The notes: generated from the sequence alone by a model not told the origin. A stretch of DNA of 20,702 nucleotides from DATKGW01 sp035510605 (GCA_035510605.1 DATKGW010000014.1:1-20702); one strand, 5' to 3'; positions 1 to 7,609 are shown, numbered from the stretch's first letter. Translations and numbers: made by a program.

Positions 1-999
1 GTTGCTGGCGATATTGTGCAAATTACTGGTGTAGACCAAGCTCAAATTGGCGAGACCATTGCAGACGAAACTAATCCGGAAGCGTTGCCGGTGTTAGAAG
101 TCGAAGCGCCGACTTTGAAGATTTATTTAGGTCCCAACACCTCACCTTTTAAAGGAACAGAAGGCCAATTTACTACCAGCCGCCAAATTGGCGAACGTTT
201 GCAAAGAGAGTTAGAAACAAACGTTGGCCTCAGGGTAAAAGAAGAGGGAATCGGTTTTATCGTTAGTGGTCGCGGCGAACTACATTTGAGCGTATTAATC
301 GAATCTATGCGTCGCGAAGGTTATGAATTTGAAGTCGGTCGTCCGCAAGTAGTTACCAAGCAAGAAGACGGTAAAACGATGGAGCCGATAGAAGAACTTA
401 TTATAGAAATTCCGGCCGAACATGTCGGTGCAGTGCAAATGGAACTCGGCGCTCGTCGGGCAACTCTAAAGGAGCAGTTTGCTACATCCAAAGGCCTAAC
501 TAAACTAGTTTACAAGTTACCAACTCGGGCAATTTTAGGCTTGCGTAATGTTTTAATGACCAACACCAAGGGTATGGTGATAATGAATAGCTTGATGATT
601 GGTTACGAGCCGATGGGGCCAGCCTTGCAGCAACTACGTAACGGCGTGATTATATCTTTTGAATCCGGCATTACTACTCCTTATGCTCTGCAAATGGTAG
701 AAGAACGCGGTGATTCTTTTATGGGCCCTGCCGAAAAGGTTTACGCCGGCCAAGTTGTGGGTTTAAACAAACGCCCGGAAGATATGGAAATGAATGTGTG
801 CAAAGCCAAACATTTAACTAATATGCGTAGTTCATCCAGCGACGGCGTAGTTCAGCTAACCGTACCGATAATCTACAGCTTAGAAGAATGCATCGATTTT
901 ATAGAAAACGACGAACTGCTGGAAGTAACGCCAAAATCTTTGCGGCTGCGCAAACGAGAGCTTGACCCGACCAAACGCAAACGCCAAAATCGCCAATAA
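1..999 (+). CDS. typA: Ribosome-associated GTPase TypA/BipA, C-terminal part (5' end outside window)
   Basis: The frame is open from base 1, so this is a gene cut by the window edge; 332 codons are visible. The text matches BipA/TypA after the GTPase domain: an NTSPF segment, the SGRGELHLSVLIE motif of the elongation-factor G domain III/V-like fold (about residues 95-108 of the visible part), a KLTNMR-like loop (here KHLTNMRSSSSDG, residues 270-282) and the Lys/Arg-rich C-terminal tail with DDELLEVTPKS-type sequence. BipA binds the ribosome and helps 50S assembly and stress or cold adaptation. The GTPase domain is off-window, so its motifs cannot be checked. A GTG at 16 is an internal codon, not the start. 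Family assignment is firm. Confidence 0.95.
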   Translation, partial: VAGDIVQITGVDQAQIGETIADETNPEALPVLEVEAPTLKIYLGPNTSPFKGTEGQFTTSRQIGERLQRELETNVGLRVKEEGIGFIVSGRGELHLSVLIESMRREGYEFEVGRPQVVTKQEDGKTMEPIEELIIEIPAEHVGAVQMELGARRATLKEQFATSKGLTKLVYKLPTRAILGLRNVLMTNTKGMVIMNSLMIGYEPMGPALQQLRNGVIISFESGITTPYALQMVEERGDSFMGPAEKVYAGQVVGLNKRPEDMEMNVCKAKHLTNMRSSSSDGVVQLTVPIIYSLEECIDFIENDELLEVTPKSLRLRKRELDPTKRKRQNRQ

Positions 1000-1015
1000 A
1001 ACAAATTGCTCATGC

Positions 1016-1043
1016 TTGCAAAAGGCCAAAATTCTCTCATAAT
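1016..1043 (+). promoter_or_regulatory. Candidate sigma-70-type promoter upstream of the 174-aa gene
   Basis: TTGCAA (1016-1021) and CATAAT (1038-1043) are separated by 16 nt, in the 65-nt gap after typA and 21 nt before the next start codon. Consensus match is fair, not strong. No rho-independent terminator for typA is visible in the gap. Confidence 0.35.
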
Positions 1044-1064
1044 ACCACTTATAAAGAGCCCCTT

Positions 1065-1589
1065 ATGGCAGAACAAGCACCAATTATCACGGAAGCGTCA
1101 ACAAGCCTAGAAAAACATTTGTTTGAAGTACTGCAAGGAATTAACGGACAAGAGTTTAAGATAGTGGTGGAATCTACCATTATTAAATTAGTTTCGCAAT
1201 TTGACAAACATGATCATAACGAAACACATATTCAAAATATACTTACCGTATTAAATAATTCTTTAGCAGAAGTAACTATTGAACCGTTACCAGACAAGAG
1301 GCTTGATTTGAGTCAATGGCGTATTGATGCACAAACTCAAGCAGCAGAACTTAAGAATATTCGTGCCCTAGAAGGAGAAGAGACATTTGTTGGTGATCTT
1401 TTGGTGTTGGTTAAAGGCCAGTATGGTGGAATATATGTGTGTGATAAATGTGCCGAGAAAATACCGACAACCTTAATTAACAGGGTAAGATTAAGCCGTA
1501 CTGACGATATATATGGATTTCAGATTGTAGATTATATAAAAGCTGATGGTGGCATAAAATTACCCGCAACAAGTGCAGAAGCAGAATGA
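1065..1589 (+). CDS. Unrecognised 174-aa soluble protein
   Basis: I do not recognise the family. The ATG is preceded by AAAGAG (1053-1058), a plausible ribosome binding site 6 nt away. The protein has no signal peptide or membrane segment. The N-terminal half (about 12-70) looks helical and acidic; the C-terminal half (105-160) looks beta-rich and holds a single CDKC pair (Cys126, Cys129), too few ligands on its own for a standard zinc ribbon. It lies between typA and a P-type ATPase on the same strand, with no sign of a shared operon with the latter. Codon use and base composition match the flanks, so it is probably a native gene. Confidence 0.75.
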   Translation: MAEQAPIITEASTSLEKHLFEVLQGINGQEFKIVVESTIIKLVSQFDKHDHNETHIQNILTVLNNSLAEVTIEPLPDKRLDLSQWRIDAQTQAAELKNIRALEGEETFVGDLLVLVKGQYGGIYVCDKCAEKIPTTLINRVRLSRTDDIYGFQIVDYIKADGGIKLPATSAEAE

Positions 1590-1626
1590 TTTTTTTGAGT
1601 TATCGCTAGTAAAAATTATTTTAGCG

Positions 1627-1632
1627 TAAAAT
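1627..1632 (+). promoter_or_regulatory. Candidate -10 element 8 nt before the P-type ATPase start
   Basis: TAAAAT (1627-1632) ends 8 nt before the ATG at 1641. Transcription from here would start at or within a base or two of the start codon, which fits the absence of any Shine-Dalgarno sequence before 1641. No convincing -35 box lies at 16-18 nt, so the call is weak alone; it gains some weight from the same spacing before metG. Confidence 0.3.
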
Positions 1633-1640
1633 GTTAGTGA

Positions 1641-4067
1641 ATGGATACAAAAACCGGGCTGTCTTTAAAACAAGTTAAGACGCTACACAAAAAATACGGC
1701 TTTAATGTTCTCCAAGAAGAAAATGGCCGAGGCCAAACTGTCTTGGCATTTTTTGCCCGTTTTAAAAACCCCCTGGTAATTGTATTGCTAATTGCCGCAA
1801 CTTTATCGCTGTTTTTCGGCGATAAACCCAGCTTTTATATCATAACTACCATTATTTTTTTGAGTGTGTTTTTGGATTTTACCAATATGTACCGCTCACA
1901 AAAAGCGGCCGAAGCGTTAAAAGACAAGGTGCGCGTAAGGGTTGATGTCATTCGCGATGGTGCTAGATTGCAGGTTAATGTTGGCGATCTGGTGCCGGGG
2001 GACATAGTTGTACTTGTTGCTGGCAAGATTATCCCGGCTGATGGCGAAATAATTGAAGGCAAAGATTTATTTAGTAATGAATCGACTCTAACCGGCGAAT
2101 CTTTTCCTCAGGGTAAACCTGTTGGCAGCCAGGTTTACATGGGTAGCGGCATAGTCAGTGGCGAAGGCTATATGCGTGTTACCAAAATCGGTGCCAATAC
2201 AAAATTTGCCCACATTGCCAAAGCCCTGCAATCTGCAAAACTAATGACGGAATTCGAACGCGAAATTAAAGATTTTAGCATATTGATAGTAAAAATCACT
2301 GTTTTGTTGGTAATTTTTGTATTTTTGATAAACGTATTGTTTCACCGTGATATTTTGCAATCCGTATTATTCAGTTTAGCTTTGGCTGTTGGTTTAACCC
2401 CGGAACTTTTACCGTTGATTATTACGCTTAACCTGACCAAAGGATCCTTAAAAATGGCCAAACAGGGGGTAATCGTTAAGCAGCTCTCTGCTGTGCAAAA
2501 TTTTGGTAGCATGGATGTGCTTTGTACTGATAAAACCGGCACATTAACCGAGGATAAAATCAGCTTGATCAAATACGTCAACGGTCTTGGCGCAGAGTCG
2601 CAACAAGTGCTGGAGTTGGGCTATTTATCCAGCGTATTCTCGACAAGTTTCGGTAATCCGCTTGACAGTGCTATCAAAAATTTTAAGCAGATAGATATAA
2701 GCGCCTGTGAAAAAATCGATGAAATTCCTTTTGATTTTGAGCGCAAACGTGATGCGGTGGTGGTGCATCATCATAACCAAAAGAGGCGTTTTTTAATAGT
2801 TAAAGGCGCGCCGGAAGAAATTTTAAAAATTTCGGTTTCCTACCAATCTCCGGAGCAACGTTTAACAAAAGAAATATCTCGTCAGATTTTAGACACCTAT
2901 GACAAATTAAGTAAAGATGGTTATCGGGTGCTGGCTGTTGCCACCAAAAATATTGGCCTGGAAAAGCATTATGAACCTAACGACGAAAAAGCTTTGAGCT
3001 TTATGGGATTTTTGGCATTTTTGGATCCGGCCAAAAAATCAGTTAAAAATACGCTCGACTTTATGCAAGATATGGGAATACATATCAAAATTATTACCGG
3101 TGATAATGTCTATGTAACCGAAAAAATTGCCAGTGATATTGACATGCATATAAGCGGTATCAAAACCGGCGAACAGTTGACCGATATGACCGCCGAAGAA
3201 TTGGCCAAGGCGGTTGAGGATTGCAATATTTTTGCCCGTGTTAACCCGGAGCAAAAGATGTTGATTATCCAGACATTGCAAAAGAATGGCCATGTAGTCG
3301 GTTACATGGGTGATGGTATTAACGACGCTCCGAGCTTGCGGGCGGCAGATGTAAGTGTGTCGGTTAATAATGCCGTTGATGTGGCTAAAGACGCGGCAGA
3401 TTTTATATTGCTTCGTAAAAGTTTGCATGAATTATTCAATGGGGTGGCCGAAGGACGTAAAACCTTCTCCAATACCATGAAGTATTTGCGCATGAGCCTT
3501 AGCTCTAATTTTGGCAATATGTTTTCTATGGCCGGGGCCAGTTTGTTCTTGCCTTTTTTACCGATGCGAGCCACTCAGATATTGCTTAATAATCTTTTAT
3601 ATGACAGCTCACAGCTGACTATTCCGCTGGATAAAGTTGATGCCGTGGATATTGAGGTTCCGCGTATTTTGCATATAAATGAGCTTAAAAGTTTTATGTG
3701 GTCGTATGGTTTGCTCAGCTCGGTTTTTGATTTTATTACATTTGGAACACTGCTGCTTATTTTTCATGCCAACGAAAAGACTTTCCAGTCTGGCTGGTTT
3801 TTAGAATCAATTTTGACCCAAGTGCTGGTTGTCTATGTCATACGTACCAGCCTGATTCCATTCAAACAAAGCCGACCGGCCGGGGTTTTGGTTTTTAGCA
3901 CTCTCACGGTGCTTGTCGCGGCATTTGCAATTATTTTGTTGCCCTTGCACAATCTGTTCCATTTTGGTAGTTTAACCGGTTGGCAAATTGCCTCCTTTGT
4001 TGGTATAGCTGCAGTTTACTTGGGATCCGCTGAAATACTTAAAAAGAAGTTCTTTCCAAGCCGTTAA
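1641..4067 (+). CDS. mgtA: Magnesium-type (P3B-like) P-type ATPase, MgtA family
   Basis: This is an ion-pumping P-type ATPase of the inner membrane. Visible hallmarks are TGES (residues 151-154, actuator domain), the phosphorylation motif DKTGT with Asp297, a TGDN motif in the phosphorylation domain, and GDGIND (557-562) closing the catalytic site. The stretch around the fourth transmembrane helix (GLTPELLP, 251-258) and the following NF-G-MDVLCTDKTGT segment match MgtA/MgtB Mg2+ importers better than SERCA-type Ca2+ pumps. Hydrophobic segments lie near 43-80, 212-260 and in the last about 200 residues. It is 808 aa against about 900 for E. coli MgtA; most of the deficit is at the N-terminus. 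The ion specificity is inferred from similarity. No Mg2+ riboswitch fits in the 51-nt upstream gap. Confidence 0.9.
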   Translation: MDTKTGLSLKQVKTLHKKYGFNVLQEENGRGQTVLAFFARFKNPLVIVLLIAATLSLFFGDKPSFYIITTIIFLSVFLDFTNMYRSQKAAEALKDKVRVRVDVIRDGARLQVNVGDLVPGDIVVLVAGKIIPADGEIIEGKDLFSNESTLTGESFPQGKPVGSQVYMGSGIVSGEGYMRVTKIGANTKFAHIAKALQSAKLMTEFEREIKDFSILIVKITVLLVIFVFLINVLFHRDILQSVLFSLALAVGLTPELLPLIITLNLTKGSLKMAKQGVIVKQLSAVQNFGSMDVLCTDKTGTLTEDKISLIKYVNGLGAESQQVLELGYLSSVFSTSFGNPLDSAIKNFKQIDISACEKIDEIPFDFERKRDAVVVHHHNQKRRFLIVKGAPEEILKISVSYQSPEQRLTKEISRQILDTYDKLSKDGYRVLAVATKNIGLEKHYEPNDEKALSFMGFLAFLDPAKKSVKNTLDFMQDMGIHIKIITGDNVYVTEKIASDIDMHISGIKTGEQLTDMTAEELAKAVEDCNIFARVNPEQKMLIIQTLQKNGHVVGYMGDGINDAPSLRAADVSVSVNNAVDVAKDAADFILLRKSLHELFNGVAEGRKTFSNTMKYLRMSLSSNFGNMFSMAGASLFLPFLPMRATQILLNNLLYDSSQLTIPLDKVDAVDIEVPRILHINELKSFMWSYGLLSSVFDFITFGTLLLIFHANEKTFQSGWFLESILTQVLVVYVIRTSLIPFKQSRPAGVLVFSTLTVLVAAFAIILLPLHNLFHFGSLTGWQIASFVGIAAVYLGSAEILKKKFFPSR

Positions 4068-4106
4068 TTATTGGATAATATTTGCATTTTTGTAAGGTAT
4101 ATTACG

Positions 4107-4134
4107 TTGAATTTATTTATAACTATGTTATAAT
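4107..4134 (+). promoter_or_regulatory. Strong extended -10 promoter of the GC-rich lysozyme cassette
   Basis: TTGAAT (4107-4112), a 16-nt spacer and a perfect TATAAT (4129-4134) preceded by TG in the extended -10 position (TGTTATAAT, 4126-4134). The predicted start is near 4141, which is where base composition switches from AT-rich to GC-rich. Confidence 0.7.
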
Positions 4135-4140
4135 AACTGC

Positions 4141-4228
4141 AGGACAATGGGCTCATTTACAATCCGGAGGCCAGTACGTGGGGTGTAGCTAATGATATGC
4201 TGCACTCAGGCGAGACCGAAGGGGGCTA
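4141..4228 (+). promoter_or_regulatory. 88-nt GC-rich 5' leader of the lysozyme-like gene
   Basis: The stretch between the predicted transcription start and the ATG at 4229 is unusually long for this window. It contains a GGAGG (4165-4169) followed by a GTG that would open a four-codon peptide ending in TAA, and a G-run (4221-4225) only 3 nt before the real ATG. I recognise no riboswitch class. Translational control by a leader peptide or an RNA fold is possible but unproven. Confidence 0.35.
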
Positions 4229-4765
4229 ATGTACCCGAAGAGACTGATATTGGTGGTCGTCACTACGCTGCTTATCTTAGCAGCGTTTTTGAGTATGACG
4301 AACGTGACGCCCACCACCACAGCCACCATGCACACGACCAAAACCAAGGTCATCAGGCCCAACACGCCGATCTACGGGAAGACTCTGCAGCGCTATATCA
4401 TTAAGTGTGCTCTGAGATTCCACGTCGACCCGGCGGCCACCCTGGCAGTAGCTTGCTATGAGGGTGGCTTCACCAAACCTAAAAAGGCGGGTGATGGCGG
4501 AACTTCGTTTGGTCCTTGGCAACTGCATAGAAGGGGAAGGTTGCCTTCGGGCATCAAAAACCCTCAGCAGTGGGCATTCACGCCAAACGGTGTGAAGTAC
4601 GCTATCTGCGGGCAAGCGCAATATGTCCGCGGTATGCATGGCTATGCGGCTACGAGCAGGATTGTCTGCAAGTTTGAGAATCCTGCAAACGAGTCGTTAT
4701 GTGTCCGACTTGCCATGAGCTACTACCAGCCCATGAAGCGATTGGTGAAACGATTGCGTCAATAA
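4229..4765 (+). CDS. Secreted lysozyme/SLT-like peptidoglycan-cleaving protein
   Basis: A 178-aa exported or N-anchored protein. Residues 5-22 form a hydrophobic signal or anchor after a basic start, followed by a Thr-rich linker (25-45). The domain at about 50-175 has the outline of a soluble-lytic-transglycosylase/lysozyme fold: a helix with CYEGGF, where Glu78 is the candidate catalytic acid, then a GTSFGPWQL motif (91-99) matching the usual G-x-S-x-G-x-x-Q-[LI] substrate-loop signature. Five cysteines (60, 76, 127, 147, 158) suggest disulfides outside the cell. GC is about 55% against about 40% around it, and it has its own promoter and hairpins, so it looks acquired. Likely role: cutting the organism's own wall or that of a host cell or competitor. 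Catalysis is inferred from motif only. Confidence 0.72.
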   Translation: MYPKRLILVVVTTLLILAAFLSMTNVTPTTTATMHTTKTKVIRPNTPIYGKTLQRYIIKCALRFHVDPAATLAVACYEGGFTKPKKAGDGGTSFGPWQLHRRGRLPSGIKNPQQWAFTPNGVKYAICGQAQYVRGMHGYAATSRIVCKFENPANESLCVRLAMSYYQPMKRLVKRLRQ

Positions 4766-4821
4766 AGCTTGGTAGCAAGCTAACAAAAGTCAGCTGTAAC
4801 AAAGCCGGCCCTAAGTCGGCT
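4766..4821 (+). repeat. Two small hairpins directly after the lysozyme-like gene
   Basis: AGCTTG (4766-4771) pairs perfectly with CAAGCT (4776-4781) around a 4-nt loop, beginning one base after the stop codon. A second hairpin pairs AGCCG (4803-4807) with CGGCT (4817-4821). Neither is followed by a T-run; they may protect the mRNA end or act with the large hairpin downstream. Confidence 0.45.
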
Positions 4822-4846
4822 CGGTCTCCACCTGTTGTCCTGTTTC

Positions 4847-4881
4847 ACCCCGGGCGGGGGTCTTTATGACCCCGCCCGGGT
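4847..4881 (+). terminator. Strong GC hairpin closing the lysozyme cassette
   Basis: The left arm CCCGGGCGGGGGTC (4849-4862) pairs with GACCCCGCCCGGG (4868-4880) around a 5-nt loop, with one bulged G. It is by far the strongest inverted repeat in the window. There is no U-tract after it (TAACACTCTC follows), so it is not a textbook rho-independent terminator, though it should block readthrough or 3' exonucleases. It marks the right edge of the GC-rich block. Confidence 0.6.
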
Positions 4882-4907
4882 AACACTCTCAAGTAAAAAA
4901 TGAATTT

Positions 4908-4963
4908 ATGAATTATTACACATATTTTTAGTTGTTATTAAAAGCGGTTGTGAAATAATTCAT
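4908..4963. repeat. 15-nt inverted repeat upstream of the DUF2267 gene
   Basis: ATGAATTATTACACA (4908-4922) and TGTGAAATAATTCAT (4949-4963) are complementary at 14 of 15 positions, with a 26-nt AT-rich spacer. It begins 27 nt after the GC-rich cassette and ends 63 nt before the ATG at 5027. It could be a regulator operator, a cruciform, or a scar or attachment site of the neighbouring cassette; the sequence does not decide. Confidence 0.6.
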
Positions 4964-5026
4964 AGCTTCTGCTGAACTAAAAGTTCAAAATTTTAAATTA
5001 ATATATTTTAGTTTGGTGGAGGCTTT

Positions 5027-5395
5027 ATGAAATACCGTGAACTTATTAAAAAAGTTAAAGAATACTCCGGATTTTCTGATGATGAATCCAAAGACTCTCT
5101 GCAGTTAATGGTGGAGTCTCTAGCCGTTCACTTAACAGAGGGCGAACGTAAAGATTTTGCCAGCCAATTGCCAACCGAGCTTAAAGACTTGGCTCTAGCT
5201 GTATTGGCTACCGAAACAAATTCCAAACAGGATATTTTATGGCAATTTGTAGAATTTCAGAAAGTCGATGTTGGCCGGGCCAAGCAGCAAATTAAAGCAG
5301 CCTGGCTGGCTCTAAAAGATGCTATCAGCGGAGGTGAAATAGAGGATATAAAATCTCAATTGCCCAGCAAGACAGTTATTTTGTTACAGCAATAG
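5027..5395 (+). CDS. DUF2267 family protein
   Basis: A 122-aa protein made of two related helical halves. The first half has an EYSGFSDDESKDSL opening with a LAVHLTEGERKDFASQLP core; the second has ALKDAISGGEIEDIKSQLP. The E-[GE]E-x-x-x-x-x-x-QLP pattern repeated in each half is typical of DUF2267, a small cytosolic family of unknown function. The start is supported by GGAGG (5018-5022) 4 nt before the ATG. No signal peptide or membrane segment is present. It converges with the next gene, the stops being 5 nt apart, so no terminator fits between them. Family call is firm; function is not known. Confidence 0.88.
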   Translation: MKYRELIKKVKEYSGFSDDESKDSLQLMVESLAVHLTEGERKDFASQLPTELKDLALAVLATETNSKQDILWQFVEFQKVDVGRAKQQIKAAWLALKDAISGGEIEDIKSQLPSKTVILLQQ

Positions 5396-5400
5396 GTTTT

Positions 5401-5865
5401 TTACTGTTTGGCGCTCTCGAAGTTTAAAATCTTCCAATCAGAGTTGTCTTTAACTAAATTAACTGTGAATTTGTAAGTAATATTATCCGAGCCTTTTATA
5501 TCATAAACAACCGTGGCACTGGCCGCTGAGCCGGTTTCACCCTTTATATCCTTACTGATGGTCTTTGGCGATCCATTTAATATGGGCCCGATTTGATCAA
5601 CAATTGTATTTAATTCACTTTGGCTAACGGCTGTTTTGGCTTGTGACGAAAACAAGCTATAGGCAGCGTCGGAATTTTTAGCTTGGATATCCGCAACCAA
5701 CTCATCGCTAACTTTTTTGGGAGCGCTGGTGGCACTTTCTACTACTAATATTAAAATCACAAACAGCACAACCACTACAGCAACTGCTATTAGAACTATT
5801 TTTTTCCAGTCTCTTTGTTTTTTTACAGTACTGGTTACTTTTGCTGCTTTTGTTTCTGTTGCCAT
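5401..5865 (-). CDS. Membrane-anchored protein with small extracytoplasmic NTF2-like domain
   Basis: 154 aa. A Lys-rich cytoplasmic start is followed by a single strongly hydrophobic helix (about 22-43), then a linker and a domain at 50-154 on the outer face. That domain begins with helices (VSDELVADIQAKNSDAAYSLFSS) and ends in strands (ATVVYDIKGSDNITYKFTVNLV then DWKILNFES), the pattern of DUF3887/DUF4878-type NTF2-like folds, where a cone-shaped pocket binds a small ligand or partner. The ATG is preceded on the minus strand by a near-perfect AGGAGGGG. Function is unknown; the fold is inferred from pattern alone. Confidence 0.78.
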   Translation of the reverse strand: MATETKAAKVTSTVKKQRDWKKIVLIAVAVVVVLFVILILVVESATSAPKKVSDELVADIQAKNSDAAYSLFSSQAKTAVSQSELNTIVDQIGPILNGSPKTISKDIKGETGSAASATVVYDIKGSDNITYKFTVNLVKDNSDWKILNFESAKQ

Positions 5866-5893
5866 ATATTAACCCCTCCTAGTTGATAGCATA

Positions 5894-5923
5894 ATCATAC
5901 TGTTTACGTTTTTATAAAGTCAA
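5894..5923 (-). promoter_or_regulatory. Promoter of the NTF2-like gene (minus strand)
   Basis: Read on the minus strand, TTGACT (5923-5918) and TATGAT (5899-5894) are separated by 18 nt, about 29 nt before the ATG at 5865 and with the strong Shine-Dalgarno between them. Confidence 0.6.
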
Positions 5924-5968
5924 ACTTTTGCTTAAAAAAGACTTAAAATAAATAATCTGCCAATTTAT

Positions 5969-6589
5969 CTAGAGTTTTTTAAACGGCTGGCGGATAACGG
6001 TTTTCATTTTATCTTTGCCCACGCGCCTGGGGTCAGACATATAGATCTCGTGATGTTTGCCGGCGAGCTTCCAACCGTGTTCCTTGATATAATCGTGCAA
6101 TTTTAAGATATTGGGGCCTTCGGCGGAGTAGGGGCCAATGTGCAGAATCTGAACAGAATCCCCTTCTTCTAGGGCTTCAAACCGAACTTCTTTAATTTTT
6201 GGCAAATTCTTTTTGGCAAAAGCCACGTCTTGGGCTGATACAAAATCTGCTTTAGTTACGTAATCTGGCTGGGCAATCATGATTGTCCACTTCCAGCTGG
6301 ATTTATTGTTGTTATTTTCCATAAAGACGCTCATATCATCGGCAAACCATAAACCCTCTGGCGGGAAAACCGTAAAATCCTGACGGGCGGTGCTTTTAAG
6401 GTCGAATTTAATAGTGTAGGCAATTGGATACAAAGCCGAAAAAGCATCTGCCAGAGTAGTGGAATTGTTCGGGTCGCCGGTGCCGTCAATCATAAGGTAA
6501 TTAATTTTTGGCACCTTAACTTCAGATACCACGCCAACTTTAGGAAAGTAGATTTCTTTTAGTTCTTTTTTCCACTCAAACTTTTGCAT
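5969..6589 (-). CDS. GyrI-like small-molecule-binding domain protein
   Basis: 206 aa, a single soluble domain. The N-terminal KVPKINYLMIDGTGDPN segment, the WKWTIMIAQPDYVT strand, the central VRFEALEEGDSVQILHIGPYSAEGPNI stretch and the C-terminal HHEIYMSDPRRVGKDKMKTVIRQP end match stand-alone GyrI-like (SOUL/effector-binding domain) proteins. These fold as duplicated beta-alpha-beta units that bind hydrophobic or cationic ligands; in E. coli, GyrI (SbmC) is a gyrase inhibitor. There is no DNA-binding part here, so it is not a transcription factor by itself. GGAGG lies close before the ATG on the minus strand, and TATAAT lies about 23 nt upstream. The ligand is unknown. Confidence 0.87.
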   Translation of the reverse strand: MQKFEWKKELKEIYFPKVGVVSEVKVPKINYLMIDGTGDPNNSTTLADAFSALYPIAYTIKFDLKSTARQDFTVFPPEGLWFADDMSVFMENNNNKSSWKWTIMIAQPDYVTKADFVSAQDVAFAKKNLPKIKEVRFEALEEGDSVQILHIGPYSAEGPNILKLHDYIKEHGWKLAGKHHEIYMSDPRRVGKDKMKTVIRQPFKKL

Positions 6590-6611
6590 TGAATCCTCCT
6601 ACTTCGATTTG

Positions 6612-6617
6612 ATTATA
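6612..6617 (-). promoter_or_regulatory. -10 box of the GyrI-like gene (minus strand)
   Basis: A perfect TATAAT on the minus strand, 22 nt before the ATG at 6589. The matching -35 region (ATGTTT at 17 nt) is poor. Confidence 0.5.
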
Positions 6618-6715
6618 GTTCAAAATCACCCGTAAAACATGGAATATTTAGTATTATGCTTATGCTTGCTTTTTACTTAGGTTTGTCAGATATTGGTTTA
6701 ATAAGGAGACGTAAA

Positions 6716-7609
6716 ATGATTATAAAACACGATGGTGACCCATCACACCCATTTAAACATGGAATACCGGTTGGGCCTTTTGTTGAAGATTTTCCAGATT
6801 GGACAGAACCTAATCGAGTGGTGATAAGCCCAGAAAGAACAGAAGAAGCTGTTACGGCGCGTTATCAAGAAGTAATTGAAGCTGTCAAAGAAAGCGTTGG
6901 TTTGCCGGTTTTGGTGGTTAGGCGTCGCTCCGAAAATGCGATTAAATCTGGTCCAGGTTCACATGCATATTGGCCAACTACAAAATGCTCCATTGATTTT
7001 GGTATTGTTCGCTCTGACTTTGTCGAAGAAAAAGATCAATATGGCCGAGTCATACTAACAGATCCTGTCAAAAACAATTTAGTTCATGTAGGGGCATACA
7101 ATAATGACGTTTCTTTTGGGTTCGATGCGATTAGGGTAGGTCCAAGGGATATTATTGATACCTTTTCAACCATTGATGATGAACCCTGTTTTGAGATTAT
7201 ATTTAGTAATTCAGAAATTGCAGAGTGGTTTAGCGGTGGCCAAGACAGAGATTATGCAATCTTGTACGATAGTAAAGAGCCGGCTGAGCATATTAGCGGC
7301 AGAAGATATCACGATCACCTAATTTACTTAAAAGTGGCCGCCGAACTTGGTATAAAGCCTGTAATGACCGAAGCAATAAAATATAGTCTTGAAAGAAGAA
7401 AAAACGCTTTACTTCTCAAATTAGCGCAAATTGCCATGCCAAAGGTGATAAAGGAGTTGAAGAAGAAAGAAAAGGAGCATGGATATGGATATCAACAATT
7501 ACCACAATCAATATCAGGTCTTAAGAAAGAGCTTGCTGAGTTGGGGGTAAATCCTAACGAATTTGAGGAAGAATTCGCAAGTCTGTTTCTAGATAGCTTA
7601 AAAGATTAG
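6716..7609 (+). CDS. Unrecognised 297-aa soluble protein
   Basis: I do not recognise the family. The frame is open from 6656, but the start at 6716 is preferred: AAGGAG (6703-6708) lies 7 nt before this ATG, and the residues before it look like leader sequence. The protein is soluble and has two parts. Residues about 1-190 are mixed alpha/beta with a polar SGPGSHAYWPTTKCSIDFG stretch and a paired NDVSFGFDAIRVGPRDIID region. Residues 190-297 are helical and Lys/Glu-rich, with a possible coiled-coil (about 220-290). It is followed at once, with TAG touching ATG, by a small CxxC protein, so the two are probably co-expressed. Composition matches the host. Confidence 0.75.
   Translation: MIIKHDGDPSHPFKHGIPVGPFVEDFPDWTEPNRVVISPERTEEAVTARYQEVIEAVKESVGLPVLVVRRRSENAIKSGPGSHAYWPTTKCSIDFGIVRSDFVEEKDQYGRVILTDPVKNNLVHVGAYNNDVSFGFDAIRVGPRDIIDTFSTIDDEPCFEIIFSNSEIAEWFSGGQDRDYAILYDSKEPAEHISGRRYHDHLIYLKVAAELGIKPVMTEAIKYSLERRKNALLLKLAQIAMPKVIKELKKKEKEHGYGYQQLPQSISGLKKELAELGVNPNEFEEEFASLFLDSLKD

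Noticed and set aside
16..999. GTG at 16 as the start of typA
   Set aside because: The reading frame is open to base 1 and the residues before 16 continue the BipA alignment, so this is an internal codon of a truncated gene.
1641..4067. Calcium (SERCA-type) specificity for the P-type ATPase
   Set aside because: The GLTPELLP membrane motif and the surrounding sequence follow MgtA/MgtB rather than the PEGLP-type Ca2+ pumps.
4192..4404. 70-aa His-rich frame overlapping the lysozyme-like gene
   Set aside because: The His run comes from an out-of-frame reading of CCACCAC codons; the overlapping 4229 frame has a signal peptide and an enzyme motif and a closer ribosome binding site.
4277..4639. 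120-aa minus-strand frame within the GC-rich block
   Set aside because: Open frames on the opposite strand are expected at higher GC; there is no start signal and no recognisable protein pattern.
6656..6715. Upstream ATG extending the 297-aa protein by 20 residues
   Set aside because: The extension has no ribosome binding site of its own and contains the AAGGAG that serves the ATG at 6716.
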